Assembly (NCBI RefSeq): GCF_000715505.1
Contig: NZ_JHEH01000015.1
Span: forward strand, 28,287-92,286
Reading direction: 5' to 3'
Length of the DNA: 64,000 bases
Source of the DNA: Thioclava dalianensis
GTDB lineage: Bacteria > Pseudomonadota > Alphaproteobacteria > Rhodobacterales > Rhodobacteraceae
The notes under the pieces were generated by a model. The model did no database searches and had not been told where the DNA came from. It saw only the letters and a program-made list of their open reading frames with translations. The position numbers and the translations under genes were made by a program. This document shows, in pieces, positions 27,887-37,511 of the stretch (position 1 is the first letter of the stretch; the number at the start of each line of letters is the position of its first letter).

Positions 27887-30444
27887 TAGAGCCCGCCTGC
27901 GCTGAGCGTGCCGAAATTGGCCTTGTTCGGAATGACCCGTTTCTTGCCCGAAGAGGTGGTGACCGCCTGCCCCGAATCGTCCGCCTGTCCTTGCTCGAAG
28001 AGCGGCAGATCCGAGCCCATAGCAAAACCGCCATCGACGACCAGTGCGCCCAGCCCCGACATGTCCTGACCGGGGCGCAGATATTCCGCCTGAACGAAAT
28101 CGCCCGTCGCATCATCCGACAGACGCGCGCCGGTGAAGCGGTTGAACTTGACCCAGGTGCCGCCCGGCGGAACCTTGAAATTCGTGCCGCCGAACTCCTT
28201 GACCGCCTCTTTCATGAACTCGTTGAACACCGGCACACAGAGCGTGCCGCCATAGGCGTGGCGCCCCAGCGAGCGCGGATTGTCATAGCCCATGTAGCAC
28301 GATGCCACGATGTTCGAGGTGAACCCGGTGAACCAGACATCCTTGGCATCGTTCGTCGTCCCGGTCTTACCCGCCACCGGCACCGGCAGATCGACGCCCG
28401 TGCCGGAGCCGCGCTTGATCACGCCCTGCATCAGCGAGATCATCTGATAGGCGGTGATCGGGTCAATCATCTGCTCGCGATGCGAGGTGATCTTGGGCGC
28501 CTCGCCCGCAGGCAGGTTCGGATCGGTGCAGCTATCGCATTGGCGCTGATCGTGGCGGTAGATCGTGCGGCCATAGCGGTCCTGCACCCGGTCGACCAGC
28601 GTGGGCTCCACCCGCTCGCCACCATTGGCAAACATCGCATAGGCCGAGATCAGGCGGAACATTGTGGTTTCCTGCGCGCCAAGCGCGTTTGCAAGGAATT
28701 TGCGCATGTGATCGTAGACGCCGAATTTCTCGGCATAGCCTGCAATCGTATCCATCCCGACTTCCTGCGCGATCCGCACGGTCATCAGGTTGCGCGAATG
28801 CTCCAGCCCGGTGCGCATCGGCGTTGGGCCGTAATAGCGGTTCGAGGCGTTCTTGGGCCGCCACAGACCCTGCGGCGTGTTCACCTCAATCGGCGCGTCG
28901 ATCACGATGGTCTCGGGGCTAAAGCCCGAATCCAGAGCCGCCGCGTAGACGAAGGGCTTGAAGTTGGAGCCCGGCTGACGCTCGGCCTGCGTGGCGCGGT
29001 TGAACACCGAGGACTGGTAGGAGAACCCGCCCTGCATCGCGAGCACCCGGCCCGTGTTCACGTCCATCGCCATGAAGGCGCCCTCGACCTTGGGAACCTG
29101 CCGCAAGGTCCAGCGAATGAAGGAGCCGTCGGAATCCTTGGTCATCGCACGGACTTCAACCACGTCGCCCAGATCGAGCAGATCCTCGGCCTTGCGCGCC
29201 CGCGACCCTAGCTTGCCATTATCGCCCAGCTTGCGTGCCCAGGTCACGTCCTCGGGCGGGATCCAATGGCCATCGGCATCTTCCTCGATGCCCTCGATCC
29301 CGATCCGGGCAGAGCCGCCCTCAAAGCCCAGCACGACCGCCGGATACCAGCCATCGACGTCGCGCGGTGCCTTGGAGGTCGGCACGGCATCGAGCGCGGC
29401 CCGCCAGCTTGCCTCATCCTTGAGCTGGTCGGTGGGGATCTTAGCCCCCGTACCCCGCCAGATGCCAAGCCCGCGATCATAGGTCTCCAGAGCGTTTTGC
29501 AGCGCCTTGGCCGCGCGGGCCTGCAGGTCGGGATTTACGGTCGCGCGGATCGTCAGACCACCGCCGAAGAATTCCTCGCGGCCAAAGCTTTTAGACAGCT
29601 GGCGACGGATCTCGTCGGTGAAGTAATCGCGCGGCGGCAGGCGATCGCGGAAGGGTGCGTAATCGCCATTCTGCACCGTTTTGAGCGGCGATGCCTGTTC
29701 CTTCTCGAACGTAGCCTTGTCGATCCGGCCATCCTCGAACATCCGACGCAGCACGTAGTTGCGCCGATCCGTCGCCTTCTTGAGATCGCGCACCGGATGC
29801 AGCGCGGCGGGCGCTTTGGGGAGCGCGGCCAGATAGGCGGCCTCGCCCGCGGTCAGTTCTGAGAGCGGTTTGTTGAAATAGGTCTGCGCGGCTGCCGCCA
29901 CCCCGTAGGAGTTCTGGCCCAAATAAATCTCGTTGAGATAAAGCTCGAGAATGCGATCCTTGCTCAGCACATGCTCGATCCGCGAGGACAAGATCAACTC
30001 CTTGATCTTACGCTCGATCTTGCGATCCGAGGAGAGCAGAAGGTTCTTGGTCACCTGCTGGGTGATCGTCGAGGCCCCGCGCACATCGCGCCCGCCCGTT
30101 TTCACAGCCGTGATCACGGCCGCCGCTATCCCGCGCGGATCGAAACCCGGATGATAATAGAAATTCTTGTCCTCGGCAGAGATGAACGCGCCTTTGACAA
30201 GATCGGGAATGTCTTGGCTCGGCACAAAGAGCCGCCGCTGCTCGGCAAACTCGTCGATCAAGCGCCCATTGCCGTTATAGATCCGCGAAATCGTCTTGGG
30301 GCGGTACTGCGCGAGCTGATCGTAGCTGGGCAGATCGCGCGAATAGATCCAGAAAATCGCCCCCACCGTCAGCGCGGCAAAGAACACCCCGGTCACGAGC
30401 CAGGAAAACACACCGCCAATGCTGCCAAGGATGAAACGGATCAC
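27883..30444 (-). CDS. mrcA: penicillin-binding protein 1A (bifunctional transglycosylase/transpeptidase)
   Basis: This class A PBP of 853 residues is inner-membrane-anchored and builds periplasmic peptidoglycan. It has an N-terminal membrane helix (LVTGVFFAALTVGAIFWI), a GT51 glycosyltransferase domain with its catalytic Glu at E91 in SAEDKNFYYHPGFD, and an OB-like insert of PBP1A type. The C-terminal transpeptidase carries SxxK in RQPGSNFKPFVY and KTG in AGKTGTTNDAKD. The start is GTG 30444, chosen because GGAGG sits eight bases upstream; the frame extends 108 bases further without domain character. An amidase gene is immediately upstream on the same strand. Confidence 0.95.
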   Translation of the reverse strand: MIRFILGSIGGVFSWLVTGVFFAALTVGAIFWIYSRDLPSYDQLAQYRPKTISRIYNGNGRLIDEFAEQRRLFVPSQDIPDLVKGAFISAEDKNFYYHPGFDPRGIAAAVITAVKTGGRDVRGASTITQQVTKNLLLSSDRKIERKIKELILSSRIEHVLSKDRILELYLNEIYLGQNSYGVAAAAQTYFNKPLSELTAGEAAYLAALPKAPAALHPVRDLKKATDRRNYVLRRMFEDGRIDKATFEKEQASPLKTVQNGDYAPFRDRLPPRDYFTDEIRRQLSKSFGREEFFGGGLTIRATVNPDLQARAAKALQNALETYDRGLGIWRGTGAKIPTDQLKDEASWRAALDAVPTSKAPRDVDGWYPAVVLGFEGGSARIGIEGIEEDADGHWIPPEDVTWARKLGDNGKLGSRARKAEDLLDLGDVVEVRAMTKDSDGSFIRWTLRQVPKVEGAFMAMDVNTGRVLAMQGGFSYQSSVFNRATQAERQPGSNFKPFVYAAALDSGFSPETIVIDAPIEVNTPQGLWRPKNASNRYYGPTPMRTGLEHSRNLMTVRIAQEVGMDTIAGYAEKFGVYDHMRKFLANALGAQETTMFRLISAYAMFANGGERVEPTLVDRVQDRYGRTIYRHDQRQCDSCTDPNLPAGEAPKITSHREQMIDPITAYQMISLMQGVIKRGSGTGVDLPVPVAGKTGTTNDAKDVWFTGFTSNIVASCYMGYDNPRSLGRHAYGGTLCVPVFNEFMKEAVKEFGGTNFKVPPGGTWVKFNRFTGARLSDDATGDFVQAEYLRPGQDMSGLGALVVDGGFAMGSDLPLFEQGQADDSGQAVTTSSGKKRVIPNKANFGTLSAGGLY

Positions 30445-30632
30445 GTCACGCACCTCCAGGGGGCGCCGATCGCCCCGTTTGCGCCAGCCTATACATCGCG
30501 CCTTCGTGAGGGTCAAAGTAATGCGCGATAACGCAAACGGGAAGTGTTGCATTGATCACGTCTTGTGTCGACGGCGGTGAACCGCGTGTTTTCGTTGGGT
30601 GCGAGCGACAGCGCGACGCGGATTTGATGCGC

Positions 30633-31880
30633 CTATTGGCGCAGCAATTTTGCCTCCGCCGCATCCGATTGCGCCCAGGTGAGCACCCCTTGCGTGATCG
30701 CATCAGCCATCCGCGCGCGCCAGTCGGGATCATTGAGCCGCTTGCGATCCGCAGGCGAGGACAAAAACCCAAGCTCGATCAGTACCGAGGGAATATCGGG
30801 CGATTTGAGCACCGAGAAATTGGCGCCCTGCACCGGATGTTTGTGCATCCGGAGCCCCGCCGTCTTGATCGCGCCCGCCAGCACCTGCGCCACCCGCACC
30901 GAGCGCGGCTGGGTCTCGCGCCGCGCCATCTGGATCAGGATATCGGCCACCTCATCGCCCTGCCCGTGCAGATCGACACCCGCCAGAATATCGTCGCGGT
31001 CATGGCGCGTGACCAGCTTGCGGGTGGCCTCGCTCTCGGCGTCATTGCCCAACCGGTAGATCGTGGCGCCGGTGGCCACGCCCTGTGTGATCGAATCCGC
31101 ATGCAGCGAAATAAAGAGATCCGCGCCTGCTGCGCGCGCGACCGTCACCCGCGTCTCAAGAGGTACGAAGACATCCTGATTGCGCGTCATCACCACCTCG
31201 ATGCCCGCACGTCGCATCCGGTCGCGCAAAAGCCGCGCAAATTGCAAAACGATATCGGCCTCATGCATGCCGCCATCCTCGGCGCCCGGATCGATGCCGC
31301 CATGGCCCGGATCAAGCACCACCCGCAACGGTCGCGTGCCGTCCTGCCGCCTGTGGGTCGGCGCAACCTCGGCGGGCTGCGGCAGGCCCCACATCGCACT
31401 ATCCGCAGCACCCGAATGGGCCTTGAAGCTGGAGGGCGAGACCGGGCGCAGCGCCAAATTGATCTGAGGTGTATCGCCCGTGGTCTCTTCGGCGGAGGCC
31501 AGCGTCATCGGACGGGCAAGCTCGGCCACAAGGCGCGACCAGCCGGGCCGGAACCGGCCCCAGCGCAGCGCTGTGATCGCGCCCGGCACGCCCAGCAAGA
31601 TTTTCGGATCATGACCGTCGAAATTCACCTCACGGAAATCGACGACAAGCCGGTAGGGATCGGCCAGAAGATAGGCGCGGTACGGCACCGGCTGGCTCAG
31701 CCCCAGCTTGATATCGGTCTGCCCGCCGCTCTGAACAATCGCGCTGCGCTTGAGATCAAGCTGGGCCAATGCGGAGAGCGCATCGCGCGCGCCTGCGCCG
31801 GACTGATCCTGCGCCATCGCCTGCCCCGATCCTGCGACCACCATAAGCGTCGCAAGAAGCGTCAAAATCTGCCTGATCAT
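30633..31880 (-). CDS. amiC: N-acetylmuramoyl-L-alanine amidase
   Basis: This 415-residue periplasmic amidase cleaves the amide bond between muramic acid and the peptide, used for daughter-cell separation. The N-terminal signal peptide (MIRQILTLLATLMVVAGSGQAMA) is followed by an AMIN domain (about residues 35-160). The Amidase_3 domain has zinc ligands in VVLDPGHGGIDPGAE and SLHADS and the C-terminal glutamate in VLIELGFLSS. It is directly upstream of PBP1A on the same strand, with 188 bases between them. Confidence 0.93.
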   Translation of the reverse strand: MIRQILTLLATLMVVAGSGQAMAQDQSGAGARDALSALAQLDLKRSAIVQSGGQTDIKLGLSQPVPYRAYLLADPYRLVVDFREVNFDGHDPKILLGVPGAITALRWGRFRPGWSRLVAELARPMTLASAEETTGDTPQINLALRPVSPSSFKAHSGAADSAMWGLPQPAEVAPTHRRQDGTRPLRVVLDPGHGGIDPGAEDGGMHEADIVLQFARLLRDRMRRAGIEVVMTRNQDVFVPLETRVTVARAAGADLFISLHADSITQGVATGATIYRLGNDAESEATRKLVTRHDRDDILAGVDLHGQGDEVADILIQMARRETQPRSVRVAQVLAGAIKTAGLRMHKHPVQGANFSVLKSPDIPSVLIELGFLSSPADRKRLNDPDWRARMADAITQGVLTWAQSDAAEAKLLRQ

Positions 31881-31942
31881 GCCTGTCCGCCCCGGTCCCT
31901 TTTGGCCGGACTATAGCGAAACCGGACCTGTGTGGCAAAGCC

Positions 31943-33082
31943 TCAGCGCGCCGCCATGAACTGGGCCAGACGCCGCAACCCTTCGGCGATCCGCTCGGGG
32001 CTCCCCGCATAGGACAGCCGCAAGCTGCGCGCGCCCCGATCCGCGTCGAAATCGCGCCCCGGCGTGACCGCGACCCCGACCTCTTCAAGGATTTCAGCGG
32101 CAAACCGGGCACTGTCATTGGTCAGATCCGAGACATCCGCGTAGATGTAGAAAGCGCCATCGGGCGGCGCGATGCTGGCAAATCCCATCTTCGGCAAAGC
32201 CTCGAGCATCATCGCCCGGTTGCGCGCATAATTGGCAACATGGCCGTCCAGCTCCTCGGTGGAGCCAAGCGCCCCGAGCGCCGCGATCTGGCTCGCATGC
32301 GAGGGGCAGATGAACATGTGCTGACCCAACCGCTCGACCGTGCGCAGATGGCTTTCCGGCACCACCATCCAGCCGATGCGCCAGCCCGTCATCGAGAAAT
32401 ATTTCGAGAAGGAATTGATCACGAACACATCGTCGCTGATCTCAAGCGCCGAGACTGCGGGGCGTTCATAATGCAGCCCGTGATAGATCTCGTCAGAGAC
32501 GAAGGCGATATCATGTGCGGCGCAATGCTCGATCAGCGCGCGCAGCGCAGGCGCATCAAGCATCGTACCAGACGGGTTGCCCGGCGAGGCGACGATCAAA
32601 CCGTCGAGATCGCCCGGTACATCCGCCGGCACCGGCTGATAGCGGTTCTGCACCTCCGTCGGAATCCCCACAGGTTCGACCGACAAGCCCTTGAGAATCT
32701 GGCGATAACTCGGATAGCCCGGTTCTCCCAGACCAACCCGCGCACCCGCATCGAACAGCGCCGTGAAGGCCAGCAGGAACGCCCCCGAGGCGCCCGACGT
32801 GATCACCACGCGCCGGGGATCGAGATCGATCCCGTACCAGCGCTTGTAAAGATCGGCGATGCCTTGGCGCAGCTCTGGCAGGCCGAGCGCGACCGTGTAG
32901 CCCAAGGGCTGGGTCTCAAGCGCCTGTGCGACCGCGGCGCGGGCCCCTGCAGGTGCGGGCGTGGCGGGTTGGCCCACCTCCATATGCACGATATCGCGCC
33001 CGGCGGCTTCGGCCTCGGCGGCGGCGCGCATCACATCCATCGCAAGAAACGGATCGACCTGCCCGCGTTTCGACTGGCGCAT
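31943..33082 (-). CDS. PLP-dependent aminotransferase class I/II
   Basis: This 379-residue fold-type I enzyme is an aspartate-aminotransferase-like protein. The PLP lysine lies in NSFSKYFSMTGWRIGW, the phosphate-binding and Asn/Asp blocks include SPGNPSGTM and FVSDEIYHGL, and the C-terminal arginine is in RLSYAGSPER. Its amino-donor and keto-acid specificity is unknown. ATG 33082 has GGAGG about six bases upstream, better placed than the longer frame starting at 33097. It is divergent from the DsbA-like gene. Confidence 0.9.
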   Translation of the reverse strand: MRQSKRGQVDPFLAMDVMRAAAEAEAAGRDIVHMEVGQPATPAPAGARAAVAQALETQPLGYTVALGLPELRQGIADLYKRWYGIDLDPRRVVITSGASGAFLLAFTALFDAGARVGLGEPGYPSYRQILKGLSVEPVGIPTEVQNRYQPVPADVPGDLDGLIVASPGNPSGTMLDAPALRALIEHCAAHDIAFVSDEIYHGLHYERPAVSALEISDDVFVINSFSKYFSMTGWRIGWMVVPESHLRTVERLGQHMFICPSHASQIAALGALGSTEELDGHVANYARNRAMMLEALPKMGFASIAPPDGAFYIYADVSDLTNDSARFAAEILEEVGVAVTPGRDFDADRGARSLRLSYAGSPERIAEGLRRLAQFMAAR

Positions 33083-33240
33083 GGGGCCCTCCTGCACTCA
33101 TTCCCGTGGTTGAGCGGGGTTAGGCCGATCGCGCCACAAGGTCAATGCAACACCCCGCCCACCCGCTCACAAGCCCTTGAACCCGCGTGTGCAAAACGTC
33201 AAGTTAAGCCCCAACAGCACCGATCAAAGGACTCCCCACG

Positions 33241-33996
33241 ATGCTCCGCACCCTTCTGGCCGCGACCGCCCTTGCCGCGATCGCCAGTGCCGCACCCGCA
33301 CAGGATTTCGACTTCTCGAACATGAGCGACACCCAGAAAAGCCAGTTCGGCGAGGCGGTGCGCAGCTATCTGATGGAAAATCCGCAAGTGCTCGTCGATG
33401 CGATCAACGCGCTTGAGACCCAGCAGCAGGCACAGCAAGCGCAAAACGATACGCAGCTTGTGCAGGCCAATGCCAAGGATCTTTTTGAGGATGGTGCGAG
33501 CTGGGTCGGCGGCAATCCGGACGGCGATGTGACCATTGTCGAGTTCATGGATTACAAATGCGGCTATTGCAAAAAGGCGCTGCCCGAGGTCAACAACCTG
33601 CTCGAACGCGATGGCAATATTCGCTTTATCGTCAAGGAATTCCCGATCCTCGGTCCGCAATCTGAGCTGGGCGCACGCTTTGCGGTGGCTGTGAAGCAGA
33701 TCGATGGCGATGACGCCTATGCCAAGGTGCATGATGCGCTGATGAAATTCCGGGGCGATATCACCGAGGCGAGCCTCACGAAACTCGCGCAGGATCAGGG
33801 GCTGGACCCGAAACCCCTGCTCGCGCGAATGAATGCCGATGAGGTCACAACCGTGCTGCGCGACAATTATGCGCTGGCCCAACGTCTTCAGCTTTCGGGC
33901 ACGCCGGGCTTCGTGATCGGGGATCAGATGCTGCGGGGCTACGCGCCCGAAGAGGCGATGGCCGAAATGGTGGCGGAAGTCCGCGAGACCAACTGA
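33241..33996 (+). CDS. periplasmic DsbA-family thiol:disulfide oxidoreductase
   Basis: This 251-residue protein has a signal peptide (MLRTLLAATALAAIASAAPA) and a thioredoxin-fold domain with the CGYC active site at residues 107-110. The cis-proline block SGTPGFVIGDQML lies near the C-terminus. An N-terminal helical stretch rich in Gln (TQQQAQQAQND) resembles the dimerisation region of Com1/ScsC-type DsbA proteins, so it may act as an isomerase or an oxidase. It is monocistronic, with a strong terminator directly behind it. Confidence 0.92.
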   Translation: MLRTLLAATALAAIASAAPAQDFDFSNMSDTQKSQFGEAVRSYLMENPQVLVDAINALETQQQAQQAQNDTQLVQANAKDLFEDGASWVGGNPDGDVTIVEFMDYKCGYCKKALPEVNNLLERDGNIRFIVKEFPILGPQSELGARFAVAVKQIDGDDAYAKVHDALMKFRGDITEASLTKLAQDQGLDPKPLLARMNADEVTTVLRDNYALAQRLQLSGTPGFVIGDQMLRGYAPEEAMAEMVAEVRETN

Positions 33997-34016
33997 CACA
34001 CGTCGCGCGAATGGCA

Positions 34017-34048
34017 AAAGCCGGCCCCTTTAAAGGGCCGGCTTTCTT
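34017..34048 (+). terminator. rho-independent terminator after the DsbA-like gene
   Basis: An 11-bp perfect stem (AAAGCCGGCCC / GGGCCGGCTTT) with a short loop, followed by TTTCTT, lies 20 bases after the stop. The A-rich left flank suggests it can work in both directions and also serve the convergent SH3 gene. Confidence 0.85.
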
Positions 34049-34090
34049 AGATCGGATCAGCGCCTGAGCGCGTGGCATGTCAGCCCGGAC

Positions 34091-34774
34091 TTAACTACCG
34101 GGGATGATATAGACCACCGCGCGGCTGTCGGGATCGACCAGAACCGGCTGGTCGTTCACATTGATATAGGCGTATTTGCTCTCCGGAACCGGCGTCAGAT
34201 CGACGCCCGGCGGGATCTGCACGCCAGTCTTGAGGTCGCCCGAAAGATAGACCGGTGCAACCGGGTGCTTCTCAACCCAAGTCACGGTCGAGGGTTCGGG
34301 CTTGGCGGCCGCGCCGATACCGGCGGCACCGATCAGCGCGCCCACGACACCGCCGACCGGACCGCCCACGGCTGCACCAGCGGCGCCGCCTGCCACGGCA
34401 CCCGCCATGGCCCCTGCGCCCTGCGCATCTTTGTTTGCGGTATCCGAAGGCACCGAGATCTGCTTGACCGTGACGGTTTGCGGATTGCTCGACAGCAAGA
34501 CCGTCTCACCTTCGACGTTCACGCCAAGCTGGTTCGACGGCGCCCAGCCGGTCTTGCCGTCATAGGTGACCTGACACATGATCCCGTCTTCCCAGCAACC
34601 ATTCACCAGAACCTCGGTACCCGATGCGACCGTCCCGGTCGTGGCCGATTGGGGGGCGGCCCCCGAGTGCAGCTTGAAATCGCCTTGGGTGACGGCGGTC
34701 AGCGCCGACGCGGACCCTGCGATAAGCGTCGTGGCGGCAGCAGCCGCGATGAACGTCTTGAGTTTATGGGTCAT
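34091..34774 (-). CDS. secreted SH3-type / DUF1236 protein with glycine zipper
   Basis: This 227-residue exported protein has a signal peptide (MTHKLKTFIAAAAATTLIAGSASA), an SH3b-like segment (LHSGAAPQSATTGTV ... GWAPSNQLGV), an Ala/Gly zipper (AGAMAGAVAGGAAGAAVGG) that may insert into membrane, and a C-terminal DUF1236-like tail. Two cysteines (CWEDGIMC) may form a disulfide. Its function is not established; an envelope-associated role is inferred. It converges with the DsbA-like gene. Confidence 0.8.
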   Translation of the reverse strand: MTHKLKTFIAAAAATTLIAGSASALTAVTQGDFKLHSGAAPQSATTGTVASGTEVLVNGCWEDGIMCQVTYDGKTGWAPSNQLGVNVEGETVLLSSNPQTVTVKQISVPSDTANKDAQGAGAMAGAVAGGAAGAAVGGPVGGVVGALIGAAGIGAAAKPEPSTVTWVEKHPVAPVYLSGDLKTGVQIPPGVDLTPVPESKYAYINVNDQPVLVDPDSRAVVYIIPGS

Positions 34775-34930
34775 TGGATGTCCTCCTTATAGCCCCAAGC
34801 TACGGTCTACGTAGCCTCTCTCTCATGTGGGGGGATAAGTGAGGTCGGATGAAATTCGTTCCTCAAATGAGACATCACCAATCTGTGATATCCCATTTTT
34901 AGAACGATATTTCAGAACCTTACAGAGGAA

Positions 34931-36052
34931 TTACTCTGCCGCATCCTGCGCCGCGTCCAGCTCTGCCGCGCGCTTTTCGACCAGCTCGACGATCTCATCA
35001 ACCATCTGTTCGTTGGACAGTTTGTGGCTTTGCTTGCCCGCCATATAGATCATGCCAGAGCCCGCACCGCCGCCTGTGAAGCCCAGATCGGTCATCAGCG
35101 CCTCGCCGGGTCCGTTGACCACACAGCCGATGATCGAGAGGCTCATCGGTTGCTTGATATGCTCCAGACGCTGCTCAAGGATCTCGACCGTCTTGATCAC
35201 GTCAAAGCCCTGACGCGCGCAGGACGGGCAGGAGATGATCTGCACACCGCGGGTGCGCAGACCCAGCGATTTGAGGATCTCAAAGCCGACTTTCACCTCT
35301 TCGACCGGATCGGCGGAGAGAGAGACGCGCAGCGTGTCGCCAATGCCCATCCAAAGCAGGTTGCCCAGACCGATGGCCGATTTCACGGTGCCCGAGACAA
35401 GCCCGCCCGCTTCGGTGATGCCAAGATGGATCGGCGCATCGGTGGCCTCGGCCAGACCCTGATAAGCCGCCGCCGCCAGAAATACGTCCGAGGCTTTCAC
35501 CGAAATCTTGAACTCGTGGAAATCGTTGTCCTCAAGCAGCTTGATGTGATCAAGCCCGCTTTCGACCATCGCCTCGGGGCACGGCTCGCCGTATTTCTCG
35601 AGCAGATGTTTCTCAAGGCTCCCGGCATTGACGCCGATCCGGATCGAACAGCCGTGATCCTTGGCCGCTTTCACTACTTCGCGCACGCGGCTCGCATCGC
35701 CGATATTGCCCGGATTGATGCGCAGACAGGCGGCCCCCGCCTCGGCAGCCTCGATGGCGCGTTTGTAGTGGAAATGAATGTCGGCCACGATCGGCACCGG
35801 GCTTTCGCGGCATATCTCGCGCAGCGCTTGCGTGCTTGACTGATCGGGTGTGGAGACCCGCACGATATCGGCGCCCACGTCATGCGCGCGAATGATCTGA
35901 TCGAGCGTCGCGCGCACATCCGAGCTGTCGGTGTTGGTCATCGTCTGCACGGAAATCGGCGCATCGCCGCCCACCGGCACCGAGCCAACCATGATCTGAC
36001 GGGATTTGCGGCGGTAGACATTGCGCCACGGACGAACCGGGTTGAGAGACAT
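34931..36052 (-). CDS. ispG: 4-hydroxy-3-methylbut-2-en-1-yl diphosphate synthase (flavodoxin)
   Basis: IspG (GcpE) makes HMBPP in the MEP isoprenoid pathway with a 4Fe-4S cluster. The 373-residue protein has the N-terminal TIM barrel ([29 protein letters not shown]). The cluster cysteines are in [13 protein letters not shown] and [17 protein letters not shown] 36052 has AAGGAGGGTG upstream. It follows the rodZ-like gene on the same strand, a neighbourhood conserved in many bacteria. Confidence 0.96.
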   Translation of the reverse strand: MSLNPVRPWRNVYRRKSRQIMVGSVPVGGDAPISVQTMTNTDSSDVRATLDQIIRAHDVGADIVRVSTPDQSSTQALREICRESPVPIVADIHFHYKRAIEAAEAGAACLRINPGNIGDASRVREVVKAAKDHGCSIRIGVNAGSLEKHLLEKYGEPCPEAMVESGLDHIKLLEDNDFHEFKISVKASDVFLAAAAYQGLAEATDAPIHLGITEAGGLVSGTVKSAIGLGNLLWMGIGDTLRVSLSADPVEEVKVGFEILKSLGLRTRGVQIISCPSCARQGFDVIKTVEILEQRLEHIKQPMSLSIIGCVVNGPGEALMTDLGFTGGGAGSGMIYMAGKQSHKLSNEQMVDEIVELVEKRAAELDAAQDAAE

Positions 36053-36136
36053 CGCACCCTCCTTCACGGAATTTGACCCACACATAGGCCATGCTCCGCG
36101 CGGGCGCAACGCATGGGCTGTGAATTATGAGAGATG

Positions 36137-37399
36137 TTAAGGCTGACTGCTTTGGGGCTGACCGGCAGCCGGGCCTGCATCGGCCACGGCAATCATCTTG
36201 GCCAGATCCTTGTCCTGCCCGAGATCGGCCACCGGATAGCTGTCATCGAGATTGCTGGGCGAGAGGGTGATGTTCTTGGTCACCTGACCGCGCTTCCCGA
36301 CCGGACCATGGGCCACGCCGTTCACCGAGAAATAGATCGCGCCCGATTCGCCGGTGCGCATGGTCGGCGCCTCGGCGAGTTTCGGCAGATCGTATTTCTC
36401 GCCCGCATCCATGACCTTCTCGAAGATCGTCGCCCCATCGGCGGATTTGATCCGCACCCAAGACGGGCGCACGGCCATCACGACCACCTGCGGCGCATCC
36501 GCGCCAAGGGCTTTGGCGACAGCCGATTGAATGCTGGTCTCCGAGCCATCGGCTGCGGGCGTCGTGCCGAGGCTCGCGCTGGCCAGTTGCGGCACCCCGC
36601 TCAGGTTCGGCGTCAGGTCAGGCGCAATCGCACCTGCGGCGCGCTGCGACAGCGTGCTCGTGGCGTTGGGATCGATCGACGCAATCGGCCCGTCGCGCGA
36701 AATCAGCACCGGCGCATCCAGAGCCGCCGGGCGATAGATCCGGTCATTTGCCTCGGGCTGCGGTGTGTCGGGCAGCGTGTCGCTTTGCGCCATGTCGCTG
36801 TTTTGCGTCACGGAATCGAGCGGATCGAGATCCGCCGTGACACCCGGCGTTTGATCGACGGGCGAGAGCTGAACGCGCTGGACTTCCTGCAATACGGTCC
36901 AGCCACCATAGCCGATGCCGCCCGCAATCAACGCAAGCACGGCCAGCGAGCCAATGGCGCGCGGCTCGATCTGCGACCAGAGCGTGCGCTTCTTGGGGAT
37001 GAACGTGGCATTGGGATTGGCCAGCGCTTCGGCCACATCATTGGGATGCCGCTGCGGCTTGGGACCAGAGGCAGCCGCCGCCATGCCGTGGGTCGGCGCA
37101 TAGCCCGATTCCGCACAAAAGCGCTGAAACGACCATTCCGGATCAAGACCGAGATAGCGCGCGTAGGAACGCACATAGCCCGCGATGAACGAGGGCGTGT
37201 CGAAAGCCTCGATGTCACAGCTCTCAATGGCGGCGATATGAGCAGCCTTGATGCGCAATTCACGCTGCACATCCAGCAAAGACTTGGCCAGCGTCGCACG
37301 CTCGCCTCGCATAACATCGCCCAAACGCAACTCGAAATCGTCAAAGCCCTTTGGCTTATCCGAATCCTGCGTCGAAGGTTGACCCCTTCGCCCGATCAT
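36137..37399 (-). CDS. RodZ-like helix-turn-helix membrane protein
   Basis: This 420-residue protein has an N-terminal HTH_25 domain (residues about 20-90, LGDVMRGERATLAKSLLDVQ and FDTPSFIAGYVRSYARYLGLDP). A single membrane helix follows (IGSLAVLALIAGGIGYGGWTV), then a long periplasmic linker and a C-terminal DUF4115 beta domain (VVMAVRPSWVRIKSADGATIF). This is the plan of RodZ, which links MreB to the cell-wall machinery. Position directly upstream of ispG supports the call because rodZ-ispG adjacency is also seen in E. coli. The N-terminal HTH is shortened relative to DNA-binding regulators. Confidence 0.85.
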   Translation of the reverse strand: MIGRRGQPSTQDSDKPKGFDDFELRLGDVMRGERATLAKSLLDVQRELRIKAAHIAAIESCDIEAFDTPSFIAGYVRSYARYLGLDPEWSFQRFCAESGYAPTHGMAAAASGPKPQRHPNDVAEALANPNATFIPKKRTLWSQIEPRAIGSLAVLALIAGGIGYGGWTVLQEVQRVQLSPVDQTPGVTADLDPLDSVTQNSDMAQSDTLPDTPQPEANDRIYRPAALDAPVLISRDGPIASIDPNATSTLSQRAAGAIAPDLTPNLSGVPQLASASLGTTPAADGSETSIQSAVAKALGADAPQVVVMAVRPSWVRIKSADGATIFEKVMDAGEKYDLPKLAEAPTMRTGESGAIYFSVNGVAHGPVGKRGQVTKNITLSPSNLDDSYPVADLGQDKDLAKMIAVADAGPAAGQPQSSQP

Positions 37400-37511
37400 G
37401 CCGCCTGCCCCTGCCTCAGTTTTTCTCGCCAGTGTCGATTCGCGGCTTATAGCCGGAACGATTAATATTTACTTATCACAGCCGAGAGAGCCGCGCACCT
37501 GCAGAAATGGG